Source: Phycisphaerae bacterium
Lineage (GTDB): Bacteria > Planctomycetota > Phycisphaerae > Sedimentisphaerales > SM23-30
DNA length: 32,701 nt
Direction of reading: 5' to 3'
Assembly: GCA_016342495.1 (NCBI GenBank)
Contig: JAEIOG010000059.1
Location: 1-32,701, forward strand
Shown: piece by piece, positions 1 through 7,850 of the stretch
How the letters are laid out: each line of letters starts with the position of its first letter
Position numbering within the stretch: position 1 is the first letter of the stretch
Made by a program: the position numbers and the translations under genes
The notes under the pieces: generated by a model
Told to the model about the DNA's origin: nothing
The model's database searches: none
Seen by the model: only the letters and a program-made list of their open reading frames with translations

Positions 1-137
1 GTTGCCTATATTAACATTTGGAACTTTTTTGAGACTTTTTTCAAGAAATTTGCTCCACATGGCTAAATTGTTACGAATTTAATATATTTCAATTAATGCC
101 AGATCTACAAATGAGTCTGGCTGAATATACAAACTTC

Positions 138-204
138 AGGAGGTAACATGCAGAATGTCAGACACATACCTCCATGTGCAAAACAATTTCCGATGTGTAT
201 GTAG
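138..204 (+). other. 18-codon ORF with Shine-Dalgarno inside a hairpin
   Basis: AGGAGGT at 138-144 lies five bases before an ATG at 148, which opens an 18-codon frame ending TAG at 202-204. GGAGGTA (139-145) can pair perfectly with TACCTCC (167-173), so the ribosome binding site could be masked by a 7-bp stem that encloses the start codon. The predicted peptide has two cysteines and resembles nothing I know. It could be a leader peptide or a structured RNA, or chance. No larger gene follows on the plus strand until 1490. Confidence 0.25.
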
Positions 205-246
205 TTGTAATCATAAAATCTCCTTGTGTAGGAATGTAAAAAAAAC

Positions 247-437
247 GTAACATTTTAGCGACATGTAGCAAAGGCGACAATTGACCAACAAACAACTGGT
301 AGCGGCAGCGCCCAGCTAAAAAACGCAAATTGTGTTTTAATGCTAAAATCACTTTAATCATCATGTAATGTAGCATAGTGCCTTAGCACGGCGCTACCGC
401 TTCGTGCTGTTTTGCTCCAGATCGCTAAAATGTTACA
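247..437. repeat. Element with 15-bp terminal inverted repeats
   Basis: The sequence beginning GTAACATTTTAGCGA at 247 recurs as its exact reverse complement at 423-437. The interior contains a hairpin (AGCACG 385-390 with CGTGCT 403-408) and the word CCGCTTCGTGCTGTT (397-411), which reappears at 10595-10609. A related end, GTAACATTTTAACGAC, is found near 7600, and a looser one near 16265. This looks like a small non-autonomous mobile or palindromic repeat. No transposase is encoded. Confidence 0.5.
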
Positions 438-521
438 AAAAAACCTATTGTTAAAACCCATATTCCAACATATCAAAATTTCAATGAAAATTCAAGCGTT
501 ATTTATCCGTTTGCTTTCATG

Positions 522-560
522 AAAAAAGGTCAAAAACGCAACTGTATTGCATTTTTGACC
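522..560 (-). terminator. Rho-independent terminator of the PEP-CTERM gene
   Basis: Read on the minus strand this is a 14-bp stem (arms 547-560 and 528-541, one T-G wobble) with a five-base loop, followed by six T residues (522-527). It lies about 50 bases after the stop of the gene at 610-1296. Confidence 0.85.
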
Positions 561-609
561 ACTATTTTATTTTCACCAGAACACAGTTGGTTCTGATTAG
601 AATCTATAA

Positions 610-1296
610 TTATTTTTTGCGGCGAATAAGAGCCAACACGCCGATGCCTAATAAGCTCATGGTTGCTGGTTCTGGAACAGCTTCATAGGCAACGCCATCA
701 TACCAGACGCGATAGGTGTCGCGAACGCCAACATTATCGGAGTCATCAACAAATACAGCGATTTCGCCGTTTGCATTCGCTGTGGTTTCACCTAGTAAAG
801 CGCGATGTAATGCATAGTTGCCGCTTGTTGTTACTCCGCCGGTTGCCACAACTCGACCAGAAGCATCATCGGTGCCGATATGGTAATTGGCACCAATAGT
901 TTTGCTGGTTCCGGCGAAACCTTCGATAGTTGATTCACTTAGTCCGCCCATGATTGACCAGTTGCCGGTATTGCCGCAAAAATCAAGATATACATTGTAA
1001 GCCTGGCCAGCATTTAAACCAGTGATGGTGGTTTTGAGCGTTAGATAATCAGAACCCGCATCCCAGCTTTCATCAGCAGTGAAAACGCCAAAGACACCTA
1101 CTACAGCATCTCTGTCACGCCAAAGTGGTTGGCCATGCCCATAGTCAGCTTCCAGGCCAAGCCATTCTGCATCGCCATTGGCTGCTACAGTATTATTAAC
1201 AGTTGCATTGACAAAAGTTGCATCCATGTGTGCTGCCTGTGCCAAACCTGTTACGGCAAACAAAACCGCCGCTAAAATTAATATACTCTTCTTCAT
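610..1296 (-). CDS. PEP-CTERM sorting domain-containing exported protein
   Basis: Predicted secreted, envelope-anchored protein of 228 residues. I place the start at the ATG at 1296 because AGGAGAT lies seven bases upstream and a clean signal peptide follows (MKKS, a hydrophobic core, then A-QAA-H around residue 20); the open frame continues upstream but that part has no signal or ribosome site. The body (about 25-205) is rich in T, G, N and D and looks like a beta-sandwich, with no catalytic motif I recognise. The last 22 residues are a textbook PEP-CTERM tail: V-P-E-P, a hydrophobic stretch and RRKK. In known systems an exosortase recognises this tail; none is encoded in this window. It is transcribed divergently from the sugar transferase and ends at its own terminator. 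Confidence 0.85.
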   Translation of the reverse strand: MKKSILILAAVLFAVTGLAQAAHMDATFVNATVNNTVAANGDAEWLGLEADYGHGQPLWRDRDAVVGVFGVFTADESWDAGSDYLTLKTTITGLNAGQAYNVYLDFCGNTGNWSIMGGLSESTIEGFAGTSKTIGANYHIGTDDASGRVVATGGVTTSGNYALHRALLGETTANANGEIAVFVDDSDNVGVRDTYRVWYDGVAYEAVPEPATMSLLGIGVLALIRRKK

Positions 1297-1489
1297 TTTC
1301 AAAATCTCCTTAAGATTAAAAAAGACAACTTTCCACAAACCATTTATGGAAAAAGATGATTTATTATATCTAAAATTATTGATAATTACGTTCAAAAACA
1401 AGTTGATTAAAAGTATACATCGACTTTTAGAAGCTTTTTTTCCGGCTTTCTTACTTGCTGACTTAGCGGCTTTAATTTAAACTATATAT

Positions 1490-2095
1490 ATGCTAAAAAG
1501 ACTGATTGACATTTTGATAACGCTGCCAGCGCTGATTATTCTTATTCCGCTGGCTTTTATTCCGATTATTATCTGGATTCGTCTTAGCAGTAAAGGGCCG
1601 GCGATTTTCAGGCAGGAGCGGGCTGGTAAAGATGCTAAACCCTTTATACTGCTGAAGTTCCGAACGATGCGAACCGATGCCGACCCTTATGGAAACAGTC
1701 CTAAAGATGGCTCTGACCCGCGGTTGACAAAGGTTGGTAAAATCCTGCGGGAGACCTCTCTGGATGAATTACCTCAACTGATAAATGTCTTTTTTGGACA
1801 AATGACTCTGGTAGGGCCACGTCCACTGTATATTTCCCAAATCCCGGAATGGAACGATTATCAAAAACGTCGTCTGGAAGTAAAGCCTGGCCTGACTGGT
1901 TTGGCGCAAGTATCTGGCAGAGGGCAACTTACAATAGAAAAGAAATTAAACCTGGATGTGCAATATGTCGATAATGCTAGTATCTGGTACGATTTAAAAC
2001 TTATTTTTATCACCTTTTTACAGCTGCTTGGCCGAAAAGATATATATGAAGACAAATACTCAGAAACCCAAGACACCCGTGATGGCAGCGATTGA
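1490..2095 (+). CDS. PglC-like small phosphoglycosyl transferase (bacterial sugar transferase)
   Basis: Predicted to move a sugar-1-phosphate from a UDP-sugar to a polyprenyl phosphate at the inner membrane, the first step of building a surface glycan. At 201 residues it is the minimal monotopic form: one hydrophobic N-terminal helix (about 8-31, with a helix-breaking P at 20), then the catalytic domain. KFRTM (56-60), the catalytic pair D92-E93 in SLDELPQLINV, LVGPRP (107-112) and the PGLTGLAQVSGR block are all present. It lacks the extra transmembrane helices of WbaP/WcaJ enzymes. There is no clear Shine-Dalgarno before the ATG, but no later start would keep the membrane helix. The next gene overlaps its 3' end, so the two are probably co-transcribed. 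The sugar cannot be read from sequence. Confidence 0.9.
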   Translation: MLKRLIDILITLPALIILIPLAFIPIIIWIRLSSKGPAIFRQERAGKDAKPFILLKFRTMRTDADPYGNSPKDGSDPRLTKVGKILRETSLDELPQLINVFFGQMTLVGPRPLYISQIPEWNDYQKRRLEVKPGLTGLAQVSGRGQLTIEKKLNLDVQYVDNASIWYDLKLIFITFLQLLGRKDIYEDKYSETQDTRDGSD

Positions 2096-2978
2096 ACTGC
2101 TACGACCTTTGCACTGGAGCAAAAACGTCTTTGTTTTTGCTGCTTTGATCTGGAGCCACAAGCTTTCGACCTCTGATGCTGTTGGCGCATTAGTCCTTAG
2201 TATAGCGGGTTTTATGTGTTTTTGTTTTGCCAGTTCCGCTACCTATATTCTCAATGATATTCTGGATCGTCGGGCTGATCGGCTCCATCCGGTCAAATCT
2301 ACGCGTCCCATAGCATCTGGTGCGATTTCGGTTAATCAGGCTTTTGCATTGTTTTTGATTTGTTGTATCCTTGCAATTGGTGGCAGCTTTTTTTTGGGGA
2401 ATAAATTTGGGATTGTAATTGTTTGTTATATGATTCTTACCAGTTTGTATTCCCTTGTGCTAAAAAGAGTTATGATTCTCGACTGCATAATTATCTCAAT
2501 GGGATTTGTGCTGCGGGCGATAGGGGGGGTGGTTTTATTAGAGGTTGAATTTTCCCATTGGCTGATGATTTGTACTTTTACTTTATGTCTGTTTCTGGCA
2601 TTTGGCAAGCGTCGTGCGGAAATCAGCAGGTTGGCCGAAGGCTCGGTGGCTTTTCGGGAGACCCTGCGAGATTACAGTCCTGAGCTGTTAAGTCATATGC
2701 TCAATGTTACCAGCAGTTTGGCGATTGTTTCATTTATGCTTTATGCCAACGCTGAATCTACAATCAAGCGCTTTGGCAATAATTATCTGCTGTATACCAC
2801 CCCGGCGGTTTTATATTGCATCTTTCGTTTTACCGCACTGGTCCAGCAAGGCAAAGTGACCGGCCCGGTCGATGTGATAATGAAAGATCGGCCATTTCAA
2901 ATTGGTTTGTTTGTATGGTTGGCGGCAAGTGTTTATATTATTTATGGTATGAATTATGCGATGGGTGCGGGTGTGTGA
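2046..2978 (+). CDS. UbiA-family phosphoribosyl-polyprenyl phosphate synthase (DPPR synthase-like)
   Basis: Multi-pass membrane enzyme resembling mycobacterial decaprenyl-phosphate phosphoribosyltransferase (Rv3806c), which joins phosphoribosyl pyrophosphate to polyprenyl phosphate. Numbered from the ATG at 2046 (310 residues), it shows the RP-HWSKN start block (20-27), the UbiA motif N70-D71-xx-D74-xxx-D78 followed by KSTRPIASG (84-92), and a later block with LKRVMILD, GFVLRAIGG and FGKRRAE, all typical of this subfamily rather than of quinone UbiA. The start is uncertain: an in-frame TTG at 2028 and an ATG at 2082 are alternatives, and none has a strong ribosome site. It overlaps the sugar transferase by 50 bases, which suggests coupling and a shared role in making a lipid-linked pentose or glycan. 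Confidence 0.82.
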   Translation: MKTNTQKPKTPVMAAIELLRPLHWSKNVFVFAALIWSHKLSTSDAVGALVLSIAGFMCFCFASSATYILNDILDRRADRLHPVKSTRPIASGAISVNQAFALFLICCILAIGGSFFLGNKFGIVIVCYMILTSLYSLVLKRVMILDCIIISMGFVLRAIGGVVLLEVEFSHWLMICTFTLCLFLAFGKRRAEISRLAEGSVAFRETLRDYSPELLSHMLNVTSSLAIVSFMLYANAESTIKRFGNNYLLYTTPAVLYCIFRFTALVQQGKVTGPVDVIMKDRPFQIGLFVWLAASVYIIYGMNYAMGAGV

Positions 2979-3172
2979 TTTTGTTTAGTGGCAGGGGCAA
3001 GTTTTTGCGGGGTTATTATTTTGAATCTGATAAACAGGAATGTGATTTGAAGGTTGAGACGGGTTCACCATCGGGCCACCTGCGGTGTGTGTTGCCATCC
3101 CGGGGGTGTGTCAGGCGCTGGCAGGTTATGGGGACCCGGCGGTAGAGAAATTTTAGGGAGATAATTTCGCAT
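2979..3172 (+). other. Gap between the UbiA gene and the membrane protein gene
   Basis: This 194-base stretch is unusually G-rich on the plus strand (runs such as CCCGGGGGTGT) compared with its neighbours. An open frame crosses it (2816-3145) but mostly overlaps the UbiA gene in another frame and is not believable as a protein. It ends with the AGGGAG ribosome site of the next gene. Confidence 0.4.
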
Positions 3173-4009
3173 ATGACAGAACTCAGTGAAAATGATAATG
3201 TAATGATCAGAAGAATCCAGTTTCGAACTTTTCTGTTATTTACCGGGCTTTATCTGGTTTTTGTCGGGGTATCGTTATTGCTGTGGCCGCGGGATTTTAC
3301 TGAGGAAGTTTCCGCTTATTATATCTGGCAAATCATATTGGCCTGGTTTGTGGTGATTGATTATCCATTTAATGCTTTAAGAAAAACGCACCGGTTTAAA
3401 AACACATTTGACATCAGCCCACATGTCAGCAGTATTGATAAGTCATTTCCGGGTAGATGGGATTTTCCTGAGGTTCGCGATTATAGCCGCGAAGGGTCAG
3501 TCGTCCATAAGCTTATCTGGGGACTTCTTTCGCTTCATGTAGTTCCCTGGATTGGTGCGATATTTTGTAAGCCTGCCAGAGATATATTTGGTCAGGTATT
3601 GGTTGCCGATGTTATAGCTTCGGCTTTACCGGCGATGGTATTGGCTTATGTTTTGCCGGGATATATGTGTCGAATTTATATTGACCGGCCCGATTTTACC
3701 CGGCCATCCAGGACAAAACCTAGAAATATTTTTAAGTTCATCGTTGCGGCGATCCTGTTTCCGGTTATTGCTTATGTACAATGTCTTTCTTTTATTATAT
3801 TGTCTGGATTAGATTCGCAAGCTTCTATTCAGGATTATTGGTATGTCCCATTTGTTGTTTTATCTCTAAGTTCCGTAATTCCGATCCTGGTCATAAGATT
3901 TGCCCGCAAGGAATCATTCGACCGCTCTGATTTCCTCCATGGCTACTGGACATACATGCTCGCAGCTATGGCACTGGGTTTAGCATTTATTTTTATCTTT
4001 TGGTCGTAA
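3173..4009 (+). CDS. Multi-pass membrane protein of unknown function
   Basis: This 278-residue protein has about seven hydrophobic segments: roughly 17-40, 48-64, 113-132, 140-165, 185-213, 222-245 and 258-277. The soluble stretch between the second and third (about 65-112) is polar and carries no metal or nucleotide motif that I recognise. The start is supported by AGGGAG about a dozen bases upstream of the ATG. It follows the phosphoglycosyl transferase and UbiA genes in the same direction after 163 bases or more, so it may belong to the same envelope-glycan unit, for example as a flippase-like or accessory subunit, but that is only inference from position. I do not recognise its family. 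Confidence 0.7.
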   Translation: MTELSENDNVMIRRIQFRTFLLFTGLYLVFVGVSLLLWPRDFTEEVSAYYIWQIILAWFVVIDYPFNALRKTHRFKNTFDISPHVSSIDKSFPGRWDFPEVRDYSREGSVVHKLIWGLLSLHVVPWIGAIFCKPARDIFGQVLVADVIASALPAMVLAYVLPGYMCRIYIDRPDFTRPSRTKPRNIFKFIVAAILFPVIAYVQCLSFIILSGLDSQASIQDYWYVPFVVLSLSSVIPILVIRFARKESFDRSDFLHGYWTYMLAAMALGLAFIFIFWS

Positions 4010-4281
4010 ACAGGAGACAATTATGAAAATGTCACCGATAGATAATTAATCGTCCACGCGCTGGCGCTGGCGCTTGTGGTTGTAGGGTCGGAGGGTGGCA
4101 ATGATAGTAGGCTGCGGGCATTTGGCGATTATTGCTGTTGGCTTGCTTTGTTGAAAGGTGACTGCAATTCATATATTATGTTATATTGTAGTATTTTGAT
4201 ATTGTTTTATTCGAGATAATAGTTAAAATCTTATTTGTTAATCAACAATTTATTATAATTTTACTCAATAAAGGATAAACA
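4010..4281 (+). other. Intergenic region with orphan start contexts
   Basis: Just after the membrane protein gene, CAGGAGACAATT precedes an ATG at 4023 whose frame stops after eight codons. A second good ribosome site, GGAGGGTGGCA, precedes an ATG at 4101 that opens a 17-codon, hydrophobic frame ending TGA. Either may be a remnant of a deleted gene or a very short peptide; I cannot decide. The last 120 bases are AT-rich and probably contain the promoter of the next gene. Confidence 0.3.
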
Positions 4282-4770
4282 ATGAAAGTAGAAGCAAATA
4301 AGGTAAATGCCCTGGTTGATATGCCAAAAATGGTCGTAAGTGTCAGGGATAATGCTGGTAACGATAATGCTCTTGTAGTAGCTTATGGTGGTAATTGTAG
4401 TTATGATCCTCCAATGATTATGGTAGGCATCGTCCCATCCAGGCATTCATATCATATGATCAAGGAAAATGGCTGTTTCGTAGCTCATCTGCTGGATGCC
4501 TCGCAGACAGAACTCTATGAATGTTGTGGTCAGAAAAGTGGCAAAGACAGCGACAAACTCAAAGATTATAATGTTAAAATGACCGATGGCAAAAAAGTCA
4601 ATGCTGGCGTTATTGAAGCATGTCCTGTTGCTATTGAATGTACTGTAGTCGATTCAATTAAGACCGGTTCGCATGAAATGTTTATCGGTAAGGTCGAATA
4701 TGTTCATGCCGACAAGGAAATCCTCGGTGATGATGATAAAATTGATATGGCAAAACTGAATTTGATATAA
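4282..4770 (+). CDS. Flavin reductase-like (FMN-binding split-barrel) protein
   Basis: This 162-residue protein matches the flavin reductase-like split-barrel family, whose members bind FMN and use it for electron transfer, flavin reduction or as diflavin-linked partners. The N-terminal strand pattern with NALVVAYGG, the P-P-M-I-M-V-G-I block and the S-R-H-S-Y-H-M-I-KENG-F-V motif (about 54-70) are the usual FMN-contacting parts. A mid-domain C-C pair (76-77) and the acidic D/E-rich tail are not diagnostic. AAAGGA lies seven bases before the ATG. It stands alone, with its own terminator at 4797-4834. The substrate is unknown; similar proteins are often annotated only as oxidoreductases. Confidence 0.8.
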   Translation: MKVEANKVNALVDMPKMVVSVRDNAGNDNALVVAYGGNCSYDPPMIMVGIVPSRHSYHMIKENGCFVAHLLDASQTELYECCGQKSGKDSDKLKDYNVKMTDGKKVNAGVIEACPVAIECTVVDSIKTGSHEMFIGKVEYVHADKEILGDDDKIDMAKLNLI

Positions 4771-4796
4771 AATATTTTTTTCACCCCTCGCTCAAT

Positions 4797-4834
4797 AAAA
4801 ACACCGGTTGCTGATTTTGTACCGGTGTTTTTTT
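4797..4834 (+). terminator. Rho-independent terminator after the flavin reductase-like gene
   Basis: AAAACACCGGT pairs perfectly with ACCGGTGTTTT around a 12-base loop and is followed by a continued T tract. It separates the flavin reductase-like gene from the GH20 gene. Confidence 0.9.
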
Positions 4835-4921
4835 CTGGTAATTATGTGTATTGCCGTTAGGATATGCCTAATCATTATGATTGTCCCCGATCAGTTGAAA
4901 TCCTTATTATATGGAGATATT

Positions 4922-7375
4922 ATGTTTAAACGTATTATATCAGCAATGTTGGTTGGTGTTGTCGGTTTGTCGACTGTGGTTTTGGCGGTTAATCCTGAGC
5001 CAAAGGTTATCCCGGCGGTCAAGCAGTGGCAGGGCGGGGAAGGTTATCTGGCAGTTAAGGGAGTAGTTTTTTCTGTTCCGGCGAATTCGCCAGAAGAAGT
5101 CAATGCGCTCACGCGGATTTTGCACAATGAGCTGGTTTCACAAGCTAAGCTTAATTATGAAGCAGAGGGCAATTCATCGGTGCATATTCATCTGGATCTG
5201 AATAAAGACCATGAAATCCCGGCCGAAGGTTATGAGCTGGTTGTAGACAAGGGGATTTCGATTAAAGCTTCTACCGCTGAAGGTTTGTATTATGGTACAA
5301 GGACTTTGTTGCAGATGCTGAGCCAGAGTCATAAGCTGGCTAAGGGGACGATTATTGATGAGCCAACATATCAGGTGCGGTCGGTATTATTAGATACCGG
5401 GCGGAAGTTTATACCTTATGAAGAATTGAAGGATTGGGTTATTGCCTTAAGTTATTTTAAGATGAATGAAATTCATTTGCATCTGAATGATAATTGTTTT
5501 GGTTTGAGTAACTATGGCGGTTTTCGCGTTGAGATGAAGACGATACCGGGCTTGACAAGTCAGGATGGATATTATACTCAAAAGCAGATTCGTGAATTAC
5601 AGGATATGGCCAGGCTGCGTGGGGTGGAGATTGTTCCGGAAATTGATTCGCCGGGACATTCACGGTCATTTACAACGGTAAGGCCTGATTTGTCACATCC
5701 GAAACTGGGCGGCAATTACCTGGATATTAATAATGAAGGTACATATAAATTTATGGAAAAGGTGCTGGATGAAGTTGTGCCTTTGTTTGACGCCAAACAT
5801 TTCCATATCGGTACTGATGAATATAGATTAGGGGCAATTGGTGATAAGGCCGAAAGAGATGCCACAGGTGAAAAATTCCGCCAGTATATAAATCATTTCA
5901 ATAAATATCTCAGTGAAAAGCATGGCAAGACAGTTCGGATCTGGTCGGGCTATGAACATATGCCCGGAACGACCGAGCCAACAACTGATGTTGTAATTGA
6001 TATGTGGGAAACCTCTGATGCGGTCAATAAGAGCAAGGCCGGCTATAAGGTTATCAATTCTTCACATTTTTATACCTATATTGTGCCGGGTGCGGCTTAT
6101 TATGGAACGAATAATGTATTTTTATATGATACCTGGACACCGCTAATGTTTTCGGGTAAGCCAGAAGGTATGCTGGAGGCAGGTGATGAGAATCTGCTGG
6201 GCGGCAAACTGCATATCTGGAATGATAAGGGGACTGCTGGCTATACCACTAATGAGATAGCTCGAATTTCCATGCCAACGGTTATGGTGATGGCTGAGAA
6301 GACCTGGGGCACGAAAGGTTCGGCAAATTTTGAAGCATTCAGTAAAAGAGCTGATGTGGTATTGGGTGGCGATGATATATTTGAGATGACACCGGCCAGC
6401 CGGGGCGGTCATAGCCCGGAAAATGTGATGCTGGGTAATGTGCCGGGTACGAAATTTTTGGTGCGTAAGGCATTAGGTGATAATGATCTGGTTTGGCAGC
6501 TGGATAAGAAGGATCAGTATTTTATTGCCAATACCAGTAAGAAACTGAATATTGCCAACGGCGCGACTGATTTGGAATATCCCTGGACGGCTAAGTTTGT
6601 AATTACCCGTAATATGGATTTACGGCCACGCTGGGATAAACGCCCCGGTGGTCACGAGATTTTGCTGGCTTCGGATTTGGCGACGATGTATCTGGATTAT
6701 ACTCAGGAAGTAAGAAATGATAAAGGTGAAGTAACCGAGCGTAAGCAAGGTGTTGGTATGATTCGTGCAAATGGAGCTTATTTCCCTTCGCCGGAATATC
6801 ATGGCGGGCCAGATGTGATTATGTTTGATTATAAAGTGCCTGTGGGTAAAAAAGTGACACTGGAATTTGTGGGCTATCAGAAACGTACCGAGCTTTATGC
6901 TGATGGTAAGCTGGTAGGGACATCGAATACGCAAATGGTTTGCCCGGTTGAATTTTTAGGTGATGGCAAATGGCGGCAGGGCTTCAATGGGATTTTGCAT
7001 GATGCAAAGATTTATGGAAGTGCACCGGAGCAGAAGGTGGTTTGGAAATGGGAGCCATCGATGATGTCGGAAGAATTTAAGGCGATTGAAATTGGCGATA
7101 TCATTGATTTGGCGGGTGATTATATGCTGACTTTCCAGTATACCAAAGGGGCGTGTCGGCTGGATATTCGCAAGGTGGCGGTTTATTGTGATGGCAAGGA
7201 AATAGCTGTCGATGAACATGTTGGGATAACCGGTGGTAAGAGCAGCGATAATACTTTTAAGTTCACGATTGATAAATTTGATGCTGGTAAAAAGTATGTG
7301 GTGAAAGCGGAAATTCGCAGTGATGGCGGGACGGATTCTAATGGGATCGTGATGTTGAAGAAGGGGCGGAAATGA
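4922..7375 (+). CDS. Secreted family 20 glycoside hydrolase (beta-N-acetylhexosaminidase-like)
   Basis: Predicted to remove terminal N-acetylglucosamine or N-acetylgalactosamine from glycans outside the cytoplasm. Numbered from the ATG at 4922 (GGAG just upstream; 817 residues): signal peptide 1-23; GH20 N-terminal alpha/beta domain about 25-145; catalytic barrel from about 150, with DTGRKF (158-163, substrate arginine R161), NEIHLHLNDN (182-191), EIDSPGHSRSF (240-250) and the catalytic pair D299-E300 in HIGTDEY. The usual second glycine of HIGGDE is T here. The C-terminal 250 or so residues look like a LamG/concanavalin-type sandwich followed by a small beta-rich domain, probably for carbohydrate binding. 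The longer open frame begins inside the preceding terminator and is not the real start. No neighbouring transporter indicates the substrate. Confidence 0.9.
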   Translation: MFKRIISAMLVGVVGLSTVVLAVNPEPKVIPAVKQWQGGEGYLAVKGVVFSVPANSPEEVNALTRILHNELVSQAKLNYEAEGNSSVHIHLDLNKDHEIPAEGYELVVDKGISIKASTAEGLYYGTRTLLQMLSQSHKLAKGTIIDEPTYQVRSVLLDTGRKFIPYEELKDWVIALSYFKMNEIHLHLNDNCFGLSNYGGFRVEMKTIPGLTSQDGYYTQKQIRELQDMARLRGVEIVPEIDSPGHSRSFTTVRPDLSHPKLGGNYLDINNEGTYKFMEKVLDEVVPLFDAKHFHIGTDEYRLGAIGDKAERDATGEKFRQYINHFNKYLSEKHGKTVRIWSGYEHMPGTTEPTTDVVIDMWETSDAVNKSKAGYKVINSSHFYTYIVPGAAYYGTNNVFLYDTWTPLMFSGKPEGMLEAGDENLLGGKLHIWNDKGTAGYTTNEIARISMPTVMVMAEKTWGTKGSANFEAFSKRADVVLGGDDIFEMTPASRGGHSPENVMLGNVPGTKFLVRKALGDNDLVWQLDKKDQYFIANTSKKLNIANGATDLEYPWTAKFVITRNMDLRPRWDKRPGGHEILLASDLATMYLDYTQEVRNDKGEVTERKQGVGMIRANGAYFPSPEYHGGPDVIMFDYKVPVGKKVTLEFVGYQKRTELYADGKLVGTSNTQMVCPVEFLGDGKWRQGFNGILHDAKIYGSAPEQKVVWKWEPSMMSEEFKAIEIGDIIDLAGDYMLTFQYTKGACRLDIRKVAVYCDGKEIAVDEHVGITGGKSSDNTFKFTIDKFDAGKKYVVKAEIRSDGGTDSNGIVMLKKGRK

Positions 7376-7407
7376 GTGAGATGTTTAGTGGAAGGGAAAA
7401 ATATAAG

Positions 7408-7450
7408 AATAGAACGCGGATTTGGCGGATTGAACGGAAATTCGCTGATC
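7408..7450 (+). repeat. CGCGGAT-type dispersed repeat, copy 1
   Basis: Begins AATAGAACGCGGAT and continues with degenerate repeats of GCGGAT about 10 bases apart. Related copies begin at 9456 and 16071, and a reverse-oriented copy ends at 27972. This copy starts 33 bases after the GH20 stop codon. Confidence 0.55.
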
Positions 7451-7508
7451 TAGGTTGGTGCCGCTAGAGTAGATGATGATTGATTTATGGCATTTTTGTG
7501 ATGCGTAG

Positions 7509-7531
7509 TTTATCAGCATGGGCATAGCCCA
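7509..7531 (+). repeat. Hairpin repeat family, partial copy
   Basis: Contains TTTATCAGCATGGGCATAGC and the next three bases, which match the central part of the fuller copies at 10509, 16180 and 26577. GGGC-ATA-GCCC can form a tight hairpin. The flanking parts of the family are missing or diverged here. Confidence 0.55.
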
Positions 7532-7653
7532 ACCGTGCTTCATACTTCTTTGTCGGGCTGGCTGAGTTAGAGCAATGCCATCCCCGTCGAAAATATTGTA
7601 ACATTTTAACGACCTGGGGCAACTGGCGATAGTTTTAATTGTACAGGACTTGG

Positions 7654-7681
7654 GTGGAGACAAGGCATGCCTTGTCTCTAC
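7654..7681. repeat. Palindromic repeat (GAGACAAGGCA/TGCCTTGTCTC)
   Basis: 7657-7678 is a perfect 22-base palindrome centred on GCATGC, extended by three more pairs (one G-T) to 7654-7681. Palindromes of this general form are scattered in several bacterial phyla. No T tract follows, so I do not call it a terminator. Confidence 0.6.
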
Positions 7682-7773
7682 AGGTGTGCTACGGTTTTAG
7701 CTTGTTTGGTCGGCGAAATATGCTGGCTGAGCGTTCCTTGGCGGATCGCTGCCGCTTCTGGGTTAAATATTGA

Positions 7774-7802
7774 TTGACAAAAGGGGGATTTGGGCCTATT
7801 CT
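7774..7802 (+). promoter_or_regulatory. Sigma-70-type promoter of gltX
   Basis: TTGACA at 7774-7779, a 17-base spacer, then TATTCT at 7797-7802, 49 bases before the gltX start codon. The -35 box is perfect and the spacing ideal. Confidence 0.65.
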
Positions 7803-7850
7803 GGTGGGATTGATAATAATTAAGAATAATCCTATAAGGAGTTATAAGTT

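Larger units (their letters stand above)
1..609. other. Gene-free region with inverted repeats
   Basis: I see no convincing gene here. The longest open frame (158-376, minus) has no ribosome binding site, lacks family features and runs through an inverted-repeat element, so I leave it out. The region holds a stem-loop that covers a perfect Shine-Dalgarno sequence (139-173), a repeat with 15-base inverted ends (247-437), and the terminator of the downstream PEP-CTERM gene (522-560). It is AT-rich. Confidence 0.6.
7376..7850. other. Repeat-dense intergenic region upstream of gltX
   Basis: These 475 bases hold no believable gene. In order they contain a CGCGGAT-type repeat (7408-7450), a partial copy of the hairpin repeat family (7509-7531), a relative of the 247-437 element end (about 7600-7625), a 22-base perfect palindrome (7657-7678) and the gltX promoter (7774-7802). 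Confidence 0.65.

Noticed and set aside
158-376. 72-residue open frame on the minus strand
   Set aside because: It has no ribosome site, no recognisable domain and lies across an inverted-repeat element.
2816-3145. 109-residue open frame overlapping the UbiA gene and the following gap
   Set aside because: Most of it is the UbiA gene in another frame; composition is unlike a protein and no start signal is present.
7654-7681. Palindrome as a terminator for the GH20 gene
   Set aside because: It is perfectly symmetrical with no T tract, and lies 280 bases after the stop codon; a repeat fits better.
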